Position numbers and translations under genes: made by a program. A stretch of 64,000 bases of DNA. Source: Monarcha castaneiventris obscurior (lineage: Eukaryota > Chordata > Aves > Passeriformes > Monarchidae). Of the stretch, positions 13,825 through 24,800 are shown piece after piece (the first letter of the stretch is position 1; each line of letters starts with the position of its first letter). Under the pieces are notes generated by a model. The model ran no database searches, was not told the origin of the DNA, and was given only the letters and a program-made list of their open reading frames with translations. The stretch spans positions 120,832 through 184,831 of the forward strand of contig JAMPIT010000512.1 in NCBI GenBank assembly GCA_026261815.1, given 5' to 3'.

Positions 13825-14402
13825 TGTTGCAGTGGTTGAGTCCACTGCAGGAATGACCAAGGAGCCACAGAGCCCCAAAACAGTGGAGGTCCGCTGGTGG
13901 GCAGGCTCAGAGCTCTAAGATCACCCCCTCTTTACCCCTTTTAAGTCCATGTTCTAGATAGTTCTCCTTTCCTTGATACCCCGCTGGCTCCCGGGACCCT
14001 TGTTCCACCCCTTGCCTTCCTCACTGGTCACTGCCCTGTCACCCCACATCCTCTCCACCCCCTGGCCCCCAAATGATAGGTTCTGATGTTCTGCCCTCCC
14101 CTGGTGCCACTCTGGATAAAACCCTGGACCCTCAGTGTTCTTTGTCCCTGGGTCCCTTTGAGCGGGGACCTCAATAAACCCCTCGGAACTCCATACATAC
14201 AAAGGACCCCTCCCACCTCTTTGTCCCCGGTGGTGCTGCAGATGTCCGGCTCTGTGTGTGTGTGGCTGTGAGTATCCACCAGCTACGGTGTGTCAGAGTG
14301 TGTCCGAGTGCGTTCGCACAGCACCTCCTGGAGTGGCTCCAGCAGGGACACAATCAGGATGGACGCGAGGCTCTTTCCACACCCCCCACGTGCATCGCTT
14401 CA
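13825..14402 (+). mobile_element. solo ERV LTR (578 bp) nested in a CR1
   Basis: The block begins TGTTGCAG and ends GCTTCA, is flanked by perfect 6-bp duplications (tacctg), and interrupts a CR1 whose sequence joins cleanly once the block is removed. A TATA-like 'ggataaaacc' lies at about 14114 and an AATAAA at 14173-14178, placing transcription on the plus strand with U3, a short R and a long U5. GC-rich and pyrimidine-rich composition contrasts with the flanks. No internal retroviral sequence remains, so it is a solo LTR formed by LTR-LTR recombination. TSD length suggests an ERVK-type element. Confidence 0.88.
14173..14178 (+). terminator. LTR polyadenylation signal AATAAA
   Basis: AATAAA about 58 bp downstream of the TATA-like motif inside the LTR at 13825-14402, as expected for the R region of a retroviral LTR. 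Confidence 0.7.
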
Positions 14403-15002
14403 TACCTGTGCCAAAGCAGCATAGCCATCAGGCCAAGAGAGAGGATTCTGCCCCTCTACTCTGCTTCCATGGTACCTCCCCTGGTGTACTGCATTCAGCT
14501 CTGGGCACCCTAGCATAGGAAGGACATCAGCTTGTTGTAGAGAATCCAGAAGGTCTGCAAAAATTAGTAGAGGGCTGAAGTACCTCTCCTGTGAGGAAAG
14601 GCTGAGACAATTGGGATTGTTCAGCCTGGACAAGAGAAGGCTCTGAAGTAACCTAATTTTGACCTTCCAGTACCTGAAAGGAACCTACAAGAAAGATGAA
14701 AAGAGATTTTTTAAAAGGGAGTGTAATGATAAGACAAGGGAGAATAGCTTATAACTAAAAGAGAGTAAGTTTAGATTAGATATTAGGTAAAAATTCTTTA
14801 CTGTGAGGGTAGTTGTGACACACTGGACCAGGTTACCCAGAGAAGTGGGTGTCCAATCCCTAGAACTGTTCAAGACCAGGTTGGTTGAGGTGCTGAACAA
14901 TCTGGTCTAGTGAAACGTGCCCCTGCCCATGGCAGGTGTGTTGGAACTTTATGATCTTTAAGTCCCTTCTAACCCAAACCATTCTATGTTTCTATGATTC
15001 TG
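14403..15002 (+). mobile_element. CR1 LINE, 3' part of the copy split by the LTR
   Basis: The element resumes after the right target duplication with the CR1 ORF2 end ('gattctgcccctctactctg', 'tgcattcagctctgggca', 'ggctgagacaattggga'), continues through the 3' UTR ('ttagattagatattagg', 'ttctttactgtgagggt') and ends with 'attctatgtttctatgattctg'. Together with 13525-13824 it is an approximately 900-bp CR1, 5'-truncated. Confidence 0.92.
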
Positions 15003-17304
15003 TTTAGGTCACTCCCCCACAAGAGCTTATCTCTGGTTTGTTAACGGGTCAGATAACTCAGGACAAGCTGTCTTGTAGTGAGTTTTTCTGGTGCCATGGG
15101 CTTAAAACTGGTCTGGCATCTCCCAACTGCCGATAAATATCTTATTGTCAAAGTGAGTCTGGAATGACAAGCTGGATTTTTGACTGACTGACATTGATTC
15201 ACTTTACAACCATAAAAGCCACACTAAACTTTCACAAAGCAGAAATCTTGTTTACATTTTCCTGGGAATGTGTGTAGTTTCTTGCACAATTAGGAATACC
15301 TGCTTCGTGGTTACTGTCACTTTGGTGGTAAGTTGCATTTGACTCCTAATCAATTCTATTTCTTTGGCTAGCTTTAATATAGGTACCTTGATAAAGTGCA
15401 CTGTTTTATATTATGCTGTAATCCTTAGTAACTCTTTAGTTTTATACTGTGTAGTAATTCTGATTAAGATCTTTCATCTATTATCTCTTGTTTGTTTAAT
15501 AAATAATTCATTTTTATAAACAGATCTGTTTTGACATCATTACAATTCACAGACCAGGGTGGTTCCTTAAATTTAAACTGTTGCCAAAACTTGAGGCTGA
15601 GGCTGGTCTTTCCTGAAGCTTCCACTAGCCCTGTGACACTATCAATCCTGCTACCTGTATGTAAAGTACAGTAGCTAGAATAAGAAATCACACTGTAGAG
15701 GTGAATATATCATTATCAAGAAAGTTCACTGCTGCATGCAGAACACTAGTTAGGATTAGGATACTTCGTATGTTGTTGTTTGGGTTTTTTTATATAATGT
15801 ATGGGTGATCTACTATTATCTTCTAGCAGAAAAATTCAATAGATTGTATCTATTGATACAATGGATCATATTATTTATGGATAAACCATTCATGAAGAGT
15901 AGCTGTTAAGGGTGTTGGTGGATGCAGGGGGAAGAATTAGGTATTTCTTATTTTTACAGGAAGTCTTTAATCCAACTATTACCATCACAATACCTGGAAA
16001 CACTGTAAAGGTAAGACACCTTACGTGCACATTTTAGAATCTTCTTTTTAACCCACTCTAAATTTCTCATCTTGTACAACTTTCAAACTTGAGCTAGGAA
16101 TCAATGAAAAGAGCATATTCTTTTTTTTTAAAGATAAAAAAGTGGGAAAGCTCCTAGCAAAGGACTTAGAACTCTAAGACAACCTCATCCTTTCTTCATT
16201 TCTGCTTGAGTTAACCTAACACCATTAGAATGGGCATGTGAGCATAACATGCTAGAAAAAGGGCTAGATACTAGGGTGTCTTCTATTAAAAAAAAAAGTA
16301 TCACAAATGAGACATTTCTTTAATAATCAGATAAGTAAGACTACAAGTGTTCGTGTCATTTTAAATAACCTAGTACCATTGGTTGCTGTATTTAATTTTA
16401 CAGGTGGAAAACAATATTGCAGGTACCAGATAGTTTCTAAGGATCTGCCAGTATGGACATGTTAGAAAAATACTGACTCTACACAAAGAAACTGATGATC
16501 CAGAGTTCCATATCTGTGCTACATAGAGACAAAGGACCCACATTTGCTTGGGTCCTGTCAAGAAATAACAGTTTTTTAGACTAAGACCATTTCCTCCCAA
16601 AGGTCCAGGACAGGCTCTACAATGTAGCTAAAGCAACAGGAGATTTAAAATGTTTATAAATTCTGCTACTGTTAATGTGTCTAAGAAAGTCTATGAAAAA
16701 TGCATTCAAGTCCAGCAGCAAGTAATACATTTCCCTACAACTACATTGCTAAACACAGAGCCAAATGTTGATGCAGGATAATGAAAACAACACTCTAATA
16801 TGGGAGCAAATACCTGGATGAGAGTTGTTTTGAATAGAAAAGTGTGTTGAAAAACAAAAATAGAAGGCTCCATTTTAAAATTTTTCATCTCATGCATCTG
16901 AAGGGGGGAAGAGTTGAGTGGTCCCATTCAGCATATATGGTCAATTTTGGTTTGTAATTGTCCCTTAAACCTTTAAAAATCGTTATGAAGTCTGAATACT
17001 AGAAGATAAAGTGAATATTTTTATTTCTGGGGAATGCACAAAGAATATTTTTGATGGAAAAGCTCTAACAATCTGAAATTCTGTTTGACAGTGGAAGCTG
17101 TCACTGCCACAGTAACGTAATTACAGTAATTTACAATATTGCATTTTGAGAACTTCTCATCTATTTGACTGTAACTCCCACCCAGCTGCTCAGTCACTCA
17201 CCCTCCTTTTGAGGGTGAAAACATGAAAGTCCATTGAGATAAAGACAGTGAAGTTGCTTGCAGAATTGAGTTCAGCTAAATTAATTTATTTATTGCCTAC
17301 TCAG
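15003..17304. other. AT-rich non-coding interval, nothing recognised
   Basis: I see no gene, RNA or mobile element here. ORFs are below 80 codons and featureless. Confidence 0.6.
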
Positions 17305-17500
17305 AGAAGGTTCTGATGGGCAAACACTGGAACAGGCTTCCTAGAGAGAGGTTCAATGCCCCAAACCAGTCTGTGTTTAAGAGGCATTTGGACAATGTCC
17401 TTAATAGCATGCTTTAACTTTTGGACAGCCCTGAAACAGTCAGGGATGATGTGGTCAGGTAATAGTTGTACATCACTTCCAACTGAAAAGATTCGAGTCT
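17305..17500 (+). mobile_element. CR1 LINE 3' tail
   Basis: 'aaacactggaacaggcttcc', 'tgtttaagaggcatttggac', 'aatgtcctta' and 'cacttccaactgaaaaga' are the avian CR1 3' UTR in order. The terminal octamer repeats that normally end CR1 are replaced by a pentanucleotide array starting at about 17501. Confidence 0.82.
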
Positions 17501-17587
17501 ATTGCATTGCATTGCATTGCATTCTATTCTATTCTATTCTATTCTATTCTATTCTATTCTATTCTATTCTATTCTATTCTATTCTAT
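17501..17587. repeat. compound pentanucleotide microsatellite (ATTGC)4(ATTCT)13
   Basis: Four ATTGC units (17501-17520) are followed by about thirteen uninterrupted ATTCT units ending near 17585. The array begins exactly where the CR1 3' terminal repeat (ATTCTATG-like) should be, so it probably grew from that tail by slippage. The array produces an artificial repeating-peptide reading frame that should not be annotated as a gene. Confidence 0.95.
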
Positions 17588-17624
17588 ACATTATTGTACT
17601 GAGAAAGAAGATATAAAATAAAAA

Positions 17625-18065
17625 AATCTTTCCTCCACCCTCCCTCAGGCTCAACTTCACTCCTTTGATACCCATTACTCTCCCTACTCTCTCGTAAGGG
17701 GCACAGATGGTATGGACAGGTTATGTTCAATACTCCATGGTTACTCTCTCTCACTTCCTTCTCACACTTTTCCTCTACTTTGGCATGGGCTCTTCCATGG
17801 CCACTGGGGGAACTATCAGCTTTGGTGCCCTCAAGCATCACTTTCTCCTCCTTGGTGTTCCTTCTGCCATTTCTTACTCCTTTTCCTCTCTTCTCTGATG
17901 TATTTGATGTTTCTTGAAAATGTTAACAAAGAGGTGCTGAGAGCTTGGCTGGTGAGATCAGCTGTGTCCTGTGCTGAGCCTTTGTCTGGCACTGGGTAAC
18001 CCCTGACCTCTTCTCAAAACAGCCATCCCTGCTACCAAAACCTTGCCATGGACAGCCAGTGCTCA
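17625..18065 (+). repeat. probable interspersed repeat, class unresolved
   Basis: This pyrimidine-rich block, with 'aaaatgttaacaaagaggtgct' split here as a worn segment and 'gctaccaaaaccttgccatg' near its end, resembles a moderately repeated avian sequence linked to ERV-derived DNA, and differs in composition from its flanks. Three overlapping plus-strand frames are open but have no recognisable domain. A repeat-library search would settle its class. Confidence 0.35.
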
Positions 18066-19708
18066 TCTAAATTTTATTCCATAAAATGAGAACAATATAC
18101 ACTTACAACATTTAATTACATCTCGAATCCCATGTTTCAGTTCAGATTCAGAAAGTAAATTTTATATCCAGGAAATATACAAGATAAAAAACATAATACC
18201 TGAAGATAGAATGAAATAATTTAATGGAGAGTAGAATTGTAACTATACATCTTATAATCTCCCTTCACCAGCAACAAATACACCTGTAAGTTTCCCATTA
18301 CTTCTATAATTTCTGTCTTTCCTATATAGACAAATCATGTCATGTACCATTGCCATTTTATTTTATTTTGGCAATGTCTAGAGATATTCTTGAGGATAAT
18401 CCTCCATTTTAGATAATTTCTTAATGCTTGTTGTCCCATGTGGAAATAAGGTCACCTATTCCTGTCAGGAACTGGAGAAGGAGAGTGTGGTGTGGCTAGA
18501 AGAGACCCCTCATTGTCAGGGCAGAGGATAATAATGGTCTGGTATGATTTTACTATTATTCAAGAATAATTATTTCTAATTGATTAGAGTATAGTCAACT
18601 TTAATACATCCATCTGGTATTAGAACACATAAGAAACTTAATTTTGTTTTAGTTTAGTTCTTAAATTCTTGTACAAATATTAAGAGGTAGACAGTGTCTG
18701 TAAGGCCTTGATAATAACACTGCCATCATATTATTTTGATAAATATGTAATGCAACATAAGCTGAAACCAAACATGAAAAGTAAACTTCATTCAGAGTAC
18801 CTGCTAGAACAAATAGTGAAACAAAATACCTGAAAAATTTATTCAGACATTCATTGAATTATTAGGAGGTACAGGTTTTCAGAATTAAGAGCAAGCAGAA
18901 GAATACATATTTTCTTCTTTCGTATATTTCAAGACCCATATGAATTCATATTACTTCTTCAGTGGGATACGTATGCACTAGGAAATTTTGCTATAATAGA
19001 GTGAGATTATAATTTTTTTAAAATGCGAAGATATGTTGATCAGATGGCTTCCTTATTCTGAGACAGCAGTTGTAAACAAGATTTTCAAAATAAGGACTAA
19101 AAAAGTTTATATTAATCAATATTAAACTTTTGTCAGAAAATAACATTATAGAATGCAATCACCATAGGAGTTGCACTCCATCCATAGTGAGAATCCAAAT
19201 TTACTTTGAAAATAATATCTGGTTTGGATTCAGAAAATAAATAATGTAAAATTGAACTAATAGATATAAATGAGACTCTCTCTATCTGATATATGAAAAT
19301 CTGAGAGTACTAGTTATGAACTGCGGCAAAACAATATTTTTATTTGCATCCTTTTGTCTACTGGCGTAATTCAGCTTATAAAGCCAGAAAAAAACCAATG
19401 CATGTGTCCTGTTATCATATTTTTGTCTGTGAACAGTACATTTTCTATTAAGTTACACAGTGATTTTCATTGGCTGAATAACATAAAAAGAACTTCAATA
19501 CTGAAAGATGACTAAAGAATTCCTAAAAGATACTAAAGCACCATGCATATTTAGATGTGTTATGCAAATTGGGGCATGCTTTCCAGGATGTTATTTAGGT
19601 TTCCAGAGGGGACCTTGATTCAGAAGCTGGTAGAGTTAGTGGGTCTCACTTACTGTAGTTCTTTAGTGTTTATTTTCTAAAATAAATTTCCACTAAGGCA
19701 ACTTACTT
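18066..19708. other. AT-rich non-coding interval, nothing recognised
   Basis: No element or ORF of note is visible. Confidence 0.6.
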
Positions 19709-19712
19709 ATAC

Positions 19713-20132
19713 TGATGCCTGAGGTGCCCACCTAAAACACAGAGACTAGACAAGAATAAGAGAATAAAAGTAGGTATTTATTTGAAGGGCCTTCAAAGGT
19801 ACACCCTGGGCAGTCAAAACGCTACAACCAAGATGGACCCTGGGTCATGGGTTCTTCACACATTTATAAGTTTGGTTTGTTTGCATATCGGGGTTAATTC
19901 TCCAATTATAACCTCAGTTAATGATGTAATTACCCCAAGTTAGGCCCCTCACTTCAGAGGCTTTTAGTTTACACATTTTGGGGCCTGGTGTCCTTGAATT
20001 GCAAACTTAGAGAAGCTTGTTATGTCTAATCAGCATGAGAGAACAGCAGCTAAATGGCCACACGAAACTTCAGAGTTCCATACTAGACAGTACAGGATTT
20101 GAAAAATATAAAAGTTAAAACCTAAGGCATCA
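19713..20132 (-). mobile_element. solo ERV LTR (420 bp), minus strand
   Basis: The block starts TGATGCCT and ends AGGCATCA, an 8-bp perfect inverted terminal repeat with the TG...CA retroviral ends, and is flanked on both sides by ATAC (19709-19712 and 20133-20136). On the minus strand an AATAAA (plus-strand tttatt at 19777-19782) lies about 65 bp from the 3' end, which fixes orientation. There is no internal retroviral sequence, so it is a solo LTR; a 4-bp duplication fits a gammaretrovirus-like (ERV1) integrase. Confidence 0.82.
19777..19782 (-). terminator. LTR polyadenylation signal
   Basis: AATAAA read on the minus strand, inside the LTR at 19713-20132 and close to its 3' terminus. Confidence 0.65.
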
Positions 20133-20136
20133 ATAC

Positions 20137-21240
20137 AAAGTACTAGGTTATTATGTTATTTCTCCATTTTCTCAATATTCCTAGCTGTAACTATTGCTTG
20201 ATGCTATGTTTTAAGTCATTATGTTCCCTGAGTTCTCAGAGAATCTTCTAGTAAAATTTAAGATCAGTAAATAACAGGCAAAAGTCTGGTTTCAAATAAT
20301 TCAATGAATCTTCATTGTTACTGACCACAGTCTTGATGGAGTTAACCTCCCTTATGCTACCAGCCTCCATTTCTGTTGAATGGAGTGCCAGGGAAGTGGT
20401 GAAAATACAAGTTCCATTAAAATGTAAAGCTGCATGAAGATAAGGATTGGGCTTAGAGGTGGGGAGGCCATTAAGACACTTCTGTGTACTTTAGAATGAA
20501 TAAAGCTCAGCTAAACTCCTATTGCCTTCAATGTTGCATAGAATTCACCATACATTTATAGTTTAATAAAAAGTGTTAGAATTAAATTCAACAAAAGTAG
20601 CAATGAAAATTTCTGAAGCAGCATAGTGTTCTACATTAATATTTTTCTCTTTCTTAAGTGGAAAGAGAGATTGCAAGCTGGAGAAAGAAAGAAATTGCTT
20701 TTGTTGAGCATGAAAAAAGTTCTCAGTGAAAATCTTATTTCACAGCCTTTGATATTATAAGATCTGAGAAGGATCAGAAAAAGCTACTTTTGATGTATGT
20801 AGGAATAAATCTTGACAATTTTCTTGTTACTTGTTTGAATTTTTGTAGATTATAAAACCCCCAAAAACCAGAAAGATTGTAGAGTGTCTTGTGAGCCATA
20901 TTTTCAAGAGCGTAATTCATAAGCACTGTGTATTGACAAGACCATTCTAGATGAGCGTTCCCGGAGGCCAATAAACTTATGTCAGTGAGACAAAATACGG
21001 TGTTGATGCACACAATACTACCAGATTAATGGGTACAAATATTTTTTTCTTGATAAAGGGAGTTAATATTGTTGCTGACAAAAGCATATGCTTCTAATAG
21101 CAATAGTACTTTATTTCCCTTCCTGGGAGTTACTTCTGAGCTAAATGAGCAGACAGTAAGGTGGACTGAAAACTGTCTCCATGATTTTCAGAGCAGTACA
21201 GAGGCTACTGATGAATGACAAAAAGACTGTTTAGAGATGA
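20137..21240. other. AT-rich non-coding interval, nothing recognised
   Basis: No gene or mobile element is recognised here. Confidence 0.6.
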
Positions 21241-21244
21241 GTCA

Positions 21245-21883
21245 CTGGTGGTGTGTACACCACAGGTCAATACTGATCTACTGTTTAACACTTTTATTAA
21301 TGAGGGGCAGACTATACCCTCAGACAGTTTGCTGACAATGCAAAACTGAAAGGAGTGGCTGATACACCAGAAGGTCATGCTGCCATCCAGAGGGACTCTG
21401 ACAGGCTGGAAAATAGGCCAGCAGAAACTTCATTAAATTCAAAAGATGAAGTGCAAAATCTTACACCTGGGAGATAACAACCCCACACAACAATATACAC
21501 CAGGGGCCACACAGCTGGAAAGGAGCTTCTCAGAATAGGTCCTGGGAGACTAAGTTTATCATGATCTGAAGTGTGCAAAGAAGATAGAGCCAGACCCTTT
21601 TCAGAGGTGTCCAGTGACAAGACCAGAGTCAGTGAGCACAAACTGAAACACAGGATATTGCTTCTGAAAAACACAAAACATTTGTTTACTGTAAGCGTGA
21701 TGGGACACTGGAACAGATTGTCCAGCAATACTTTGCCCTGTTGGTCCCTGGAGACCAAAACCCATCTGAACCTCGTGCTGGGCAGTTGTCTCCAGGTGGC
21801 CCTTCTTGAGCAGAGAGGTTTGTTGGACCAAATGAACTGCAGTGATCTATTCCAACCCCAATCTTTCTATGATTCTGTATTTC
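21245..21883 (+). mobile_element. CR1 LINE with internal deletion
   Basis: The 5' part ('gtcaatactgatctactgttt', 'tgccatccagagggactctg') is CR1 ORF2 and the 3' part ('actggaacagattgtccag', 'gatctattccaacccca', terminal 'ctatgattctgt') is the 3' UTR. The ORF2 C-terminal stretch between about 21560 and 21690 is shorter than the family norm and degraded, so the copy has lost sequence. ORFs on both strands across it are incidental. Confidence 0.85.
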
Positions 21884-24800
21884 TAAATTTATATTTATGT
21901 AGGCAGGACAAGAATAAATAAATGTTCGTATTAATTTGTTATAACAGCTACATCTAAAAAACCCCGTAAAATAGCACAATGGGTGAAATCCTCACGGATG
22001 AAATTTTTCCTCAATTCACTTAAGAACATTCCTTTAGAGAACAAAGATTTACAGAGGGAAGATGAAAAATTCTGAGGTACATTACAATTTGTTGGCCACA
22101 TTTGGTGCTTCAGAGAAGGATTTTTTCTCATTGCTTTAAGTAGTTACTACAATTTTGCTCTTTCACCTGTCTCAGCCAGATGCTCTTGTCATTCACTGGA
22201 AAATCTCCAGTGCTTTTACTGGTACTTTACTGTCACAGTATAGTACATTTTCGTCTGTTTTCTTCATGATTATATAGAGTAATACAAATTAAATGCAGAA
22301 TTTCAGTCTGCGAATTAATGCATTATCTGGGCTTCACAACAGAACATCAATGATTAAACCTTGATAGAATGCTCTTGGCTAGAAGTGTCCTTAACTGAAA
22401 CTTTAAATTAACAGACATAGTGCAAATTAGATGCTAGATAACATGGATGCAGTATTCATTCATTCAGTATACTCAAAATACAATTCAGACTAAAAAAAAA
22501 AAAAAATTTTACTAATCGATGCAGACAGATATGTCCACATATGAATGAATTACTGCTTTGTCCCTTGACAGAGTCTAGAGCTATACATGAAAATAAAAAA
22601 AAACCAAAAAACCAAAACCAAAAAACAAAGCTTAAAAAAGGAAATCCATCTTAGGTTCTCAACGACCCTAATTTAATAAGGATTAAACTTTCTCGTGCAA
22701 GTGAACTTGTTATTGACTAGTGTCAGTAGCATTTATAGTGGTTAAAATGGAAAATATTCATGTTAGCATATATATGTATCAAGCTTCTTGCTATTGTTTG
22801 GCTATTTTGCTTTACTGAAATATAGACAGGTCAGTTACAGCTCTTTCCTACATTTTATTCCCTAAGCTTGCACATTTGCTATCACTTTTCACTCTCTTTA
22901 TTAGTTCTTGGGTCATTGAAAGGGCAATATCCAAATAGAAATGCTAGCGGTCTCAGTGAAGGGAGAAAGGTTCTGGTTTTGTTCTTTTTTCTTTCTTCTT
23001 TCTTTTGTTTTCTTTGTCTTTTCTTCTCTATTTTCTTTTTTTTTTCTTATTGTCTTTATTTTTCCTTTTCCTTTTTTTTTTCCTTATATTTTTCTAGTGC
23101 ATTTTTCACTTTCCTGTTGTAAAATATTCTCAAGGACGTGGGTTCTTAGACTCTGAGTTATGCCTTGCATTTTATAAATAAAAAAATCCATTCATTCATT
23201 GTTTTGAAAATCAGTATTTTTCATCTCTTAGCACCATTTGATGAGAGCAATCATTCAGTTCACTCCTTCATGTTTCTCCATCTCACAATGGCATGTCTTG
23301 AGTGACAGACTGTCTGGTTCCTTTCTTCATCTGTTCTTCATGGCTTTGTTTTCTTTCCCAGACAATTGTGGAGGTAAGGAGTTGATGAATCACAAATCTG
23401 ATAATTTACCCAAAATCACATTTTTTTTCTTACCTATTTCTTACCTAAAACATTTTCAGTAGTCTGTTCTGTGTGGGACATAGCATGGAATAGGATTTTC
23501 TTATGCAATCCATTCTACCCTGTCAAATAACTGATGGATGTTTTCATGATACTGAATAAAGTTTGTGCTTCGTAAGTACATAATTTACTCATTAAAACTA
23601 TTTATCCAAATTTTGACTAACTGTGAATTACCTTGAATAAAATCTCTTAATTTGCACTATCTTTAAGTTCACTGACTAGTTCACTGACTTCATTAAAAAT
23701 TACAAAATAATTTTAATTGAAACATAGTTTAAGTCTTCTTAGAAAATAAAATTATATAAAATTCCATAGTTTTGCAATTTCAGTACTTTCACTAAAAACT
23801 AGAGAAAGGTCTCTGAAACTTTCAGTGACATGCTTCTTGCCATAAAGTGAAGTAAAATATGTGCATATTTTATTGCAGTTCTTGAAACTTCACAGCCTGA
23901 CAAAAAAGCTGGATAATTTATTACCAAGGTGATTCAGCTTAGAAACAGAGTGTAGTAGTGCAGTGCACCTACTTTGTGTGTGCTTTGTGGCATTTTGTCC
24001 TTTTCTGTTCTTCATTACTATTTTTTCCCAGGTCATTTCTTCAGCTTTAATTTATAACCACAGCAAAGATAACAAAACCAGTAACTTGTATTAGATAACA
24101 ATCAGGATGTTTTGGTAATATACAGAATTCTTACAGCATGCCAGATATTACCCTAAATTTTTGGTGTATGTGTATATGTAGGATTGCACAGGACACATCA
24201 AATGATTGAAAGATAGCTATCATGTCTAGTAAGGTTTCCCTTTCTGCCTACATAAATCCTTTTATTCTTTAATTTTTTTTTTTCCTTTTTATTTTTTTTT
24301 ATTTCCATTTCCTTGCAGCATGACTAAGACAGATTAACTTTTTCCCTCTTGGAATTTTATTATTATAATTTTGTCAGAAAAGTCAGTGTAGGTAAGACTG
24401 ATATGACTCTTCCACAATCAAAGTCCTGAGTACAGGTCTTAAAATGACCCAGTCACTTCAAATTGCATCAGGCTGAAGCTTAATAAAAGAGCTGTTAGTA
24501 TAAAAGTACCTAAGGAAAAAAAAAAAAGAAAAGCAAAAGTCCTACAACAAAACAACAAAATCAAAACATCTAAAATTAATAAGCTGTATAAAAATATGAA
24601 AGGACAAGCATCTAATTAGAGAATTTCAATTTACTCATACTTTTTACAAGCTATGGAAGTATGTCAGACAGTTGTTTTTGAAGTATCCTATTTTTTTAAG
24701 TACACATAACTGTAATTATTAACAAAAGTATATGTGAAATTTATAAATCTTTAAAATTCTGAAAAGATCTTTGTCAACTTTTCTTGCCTGACTATTGTGT

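Noticed and set aside
17356..17616. 86-codon plus-strand ORF with a repeating pentapeptide-like end
   Set aside because: It runs from a CR1 tail into the ATTCT microsatellite.
22868..23156. Phe/Ser-rich membrane-protein-like ORFs
   Set aside because: They are translations of a polypyrimidine tract.
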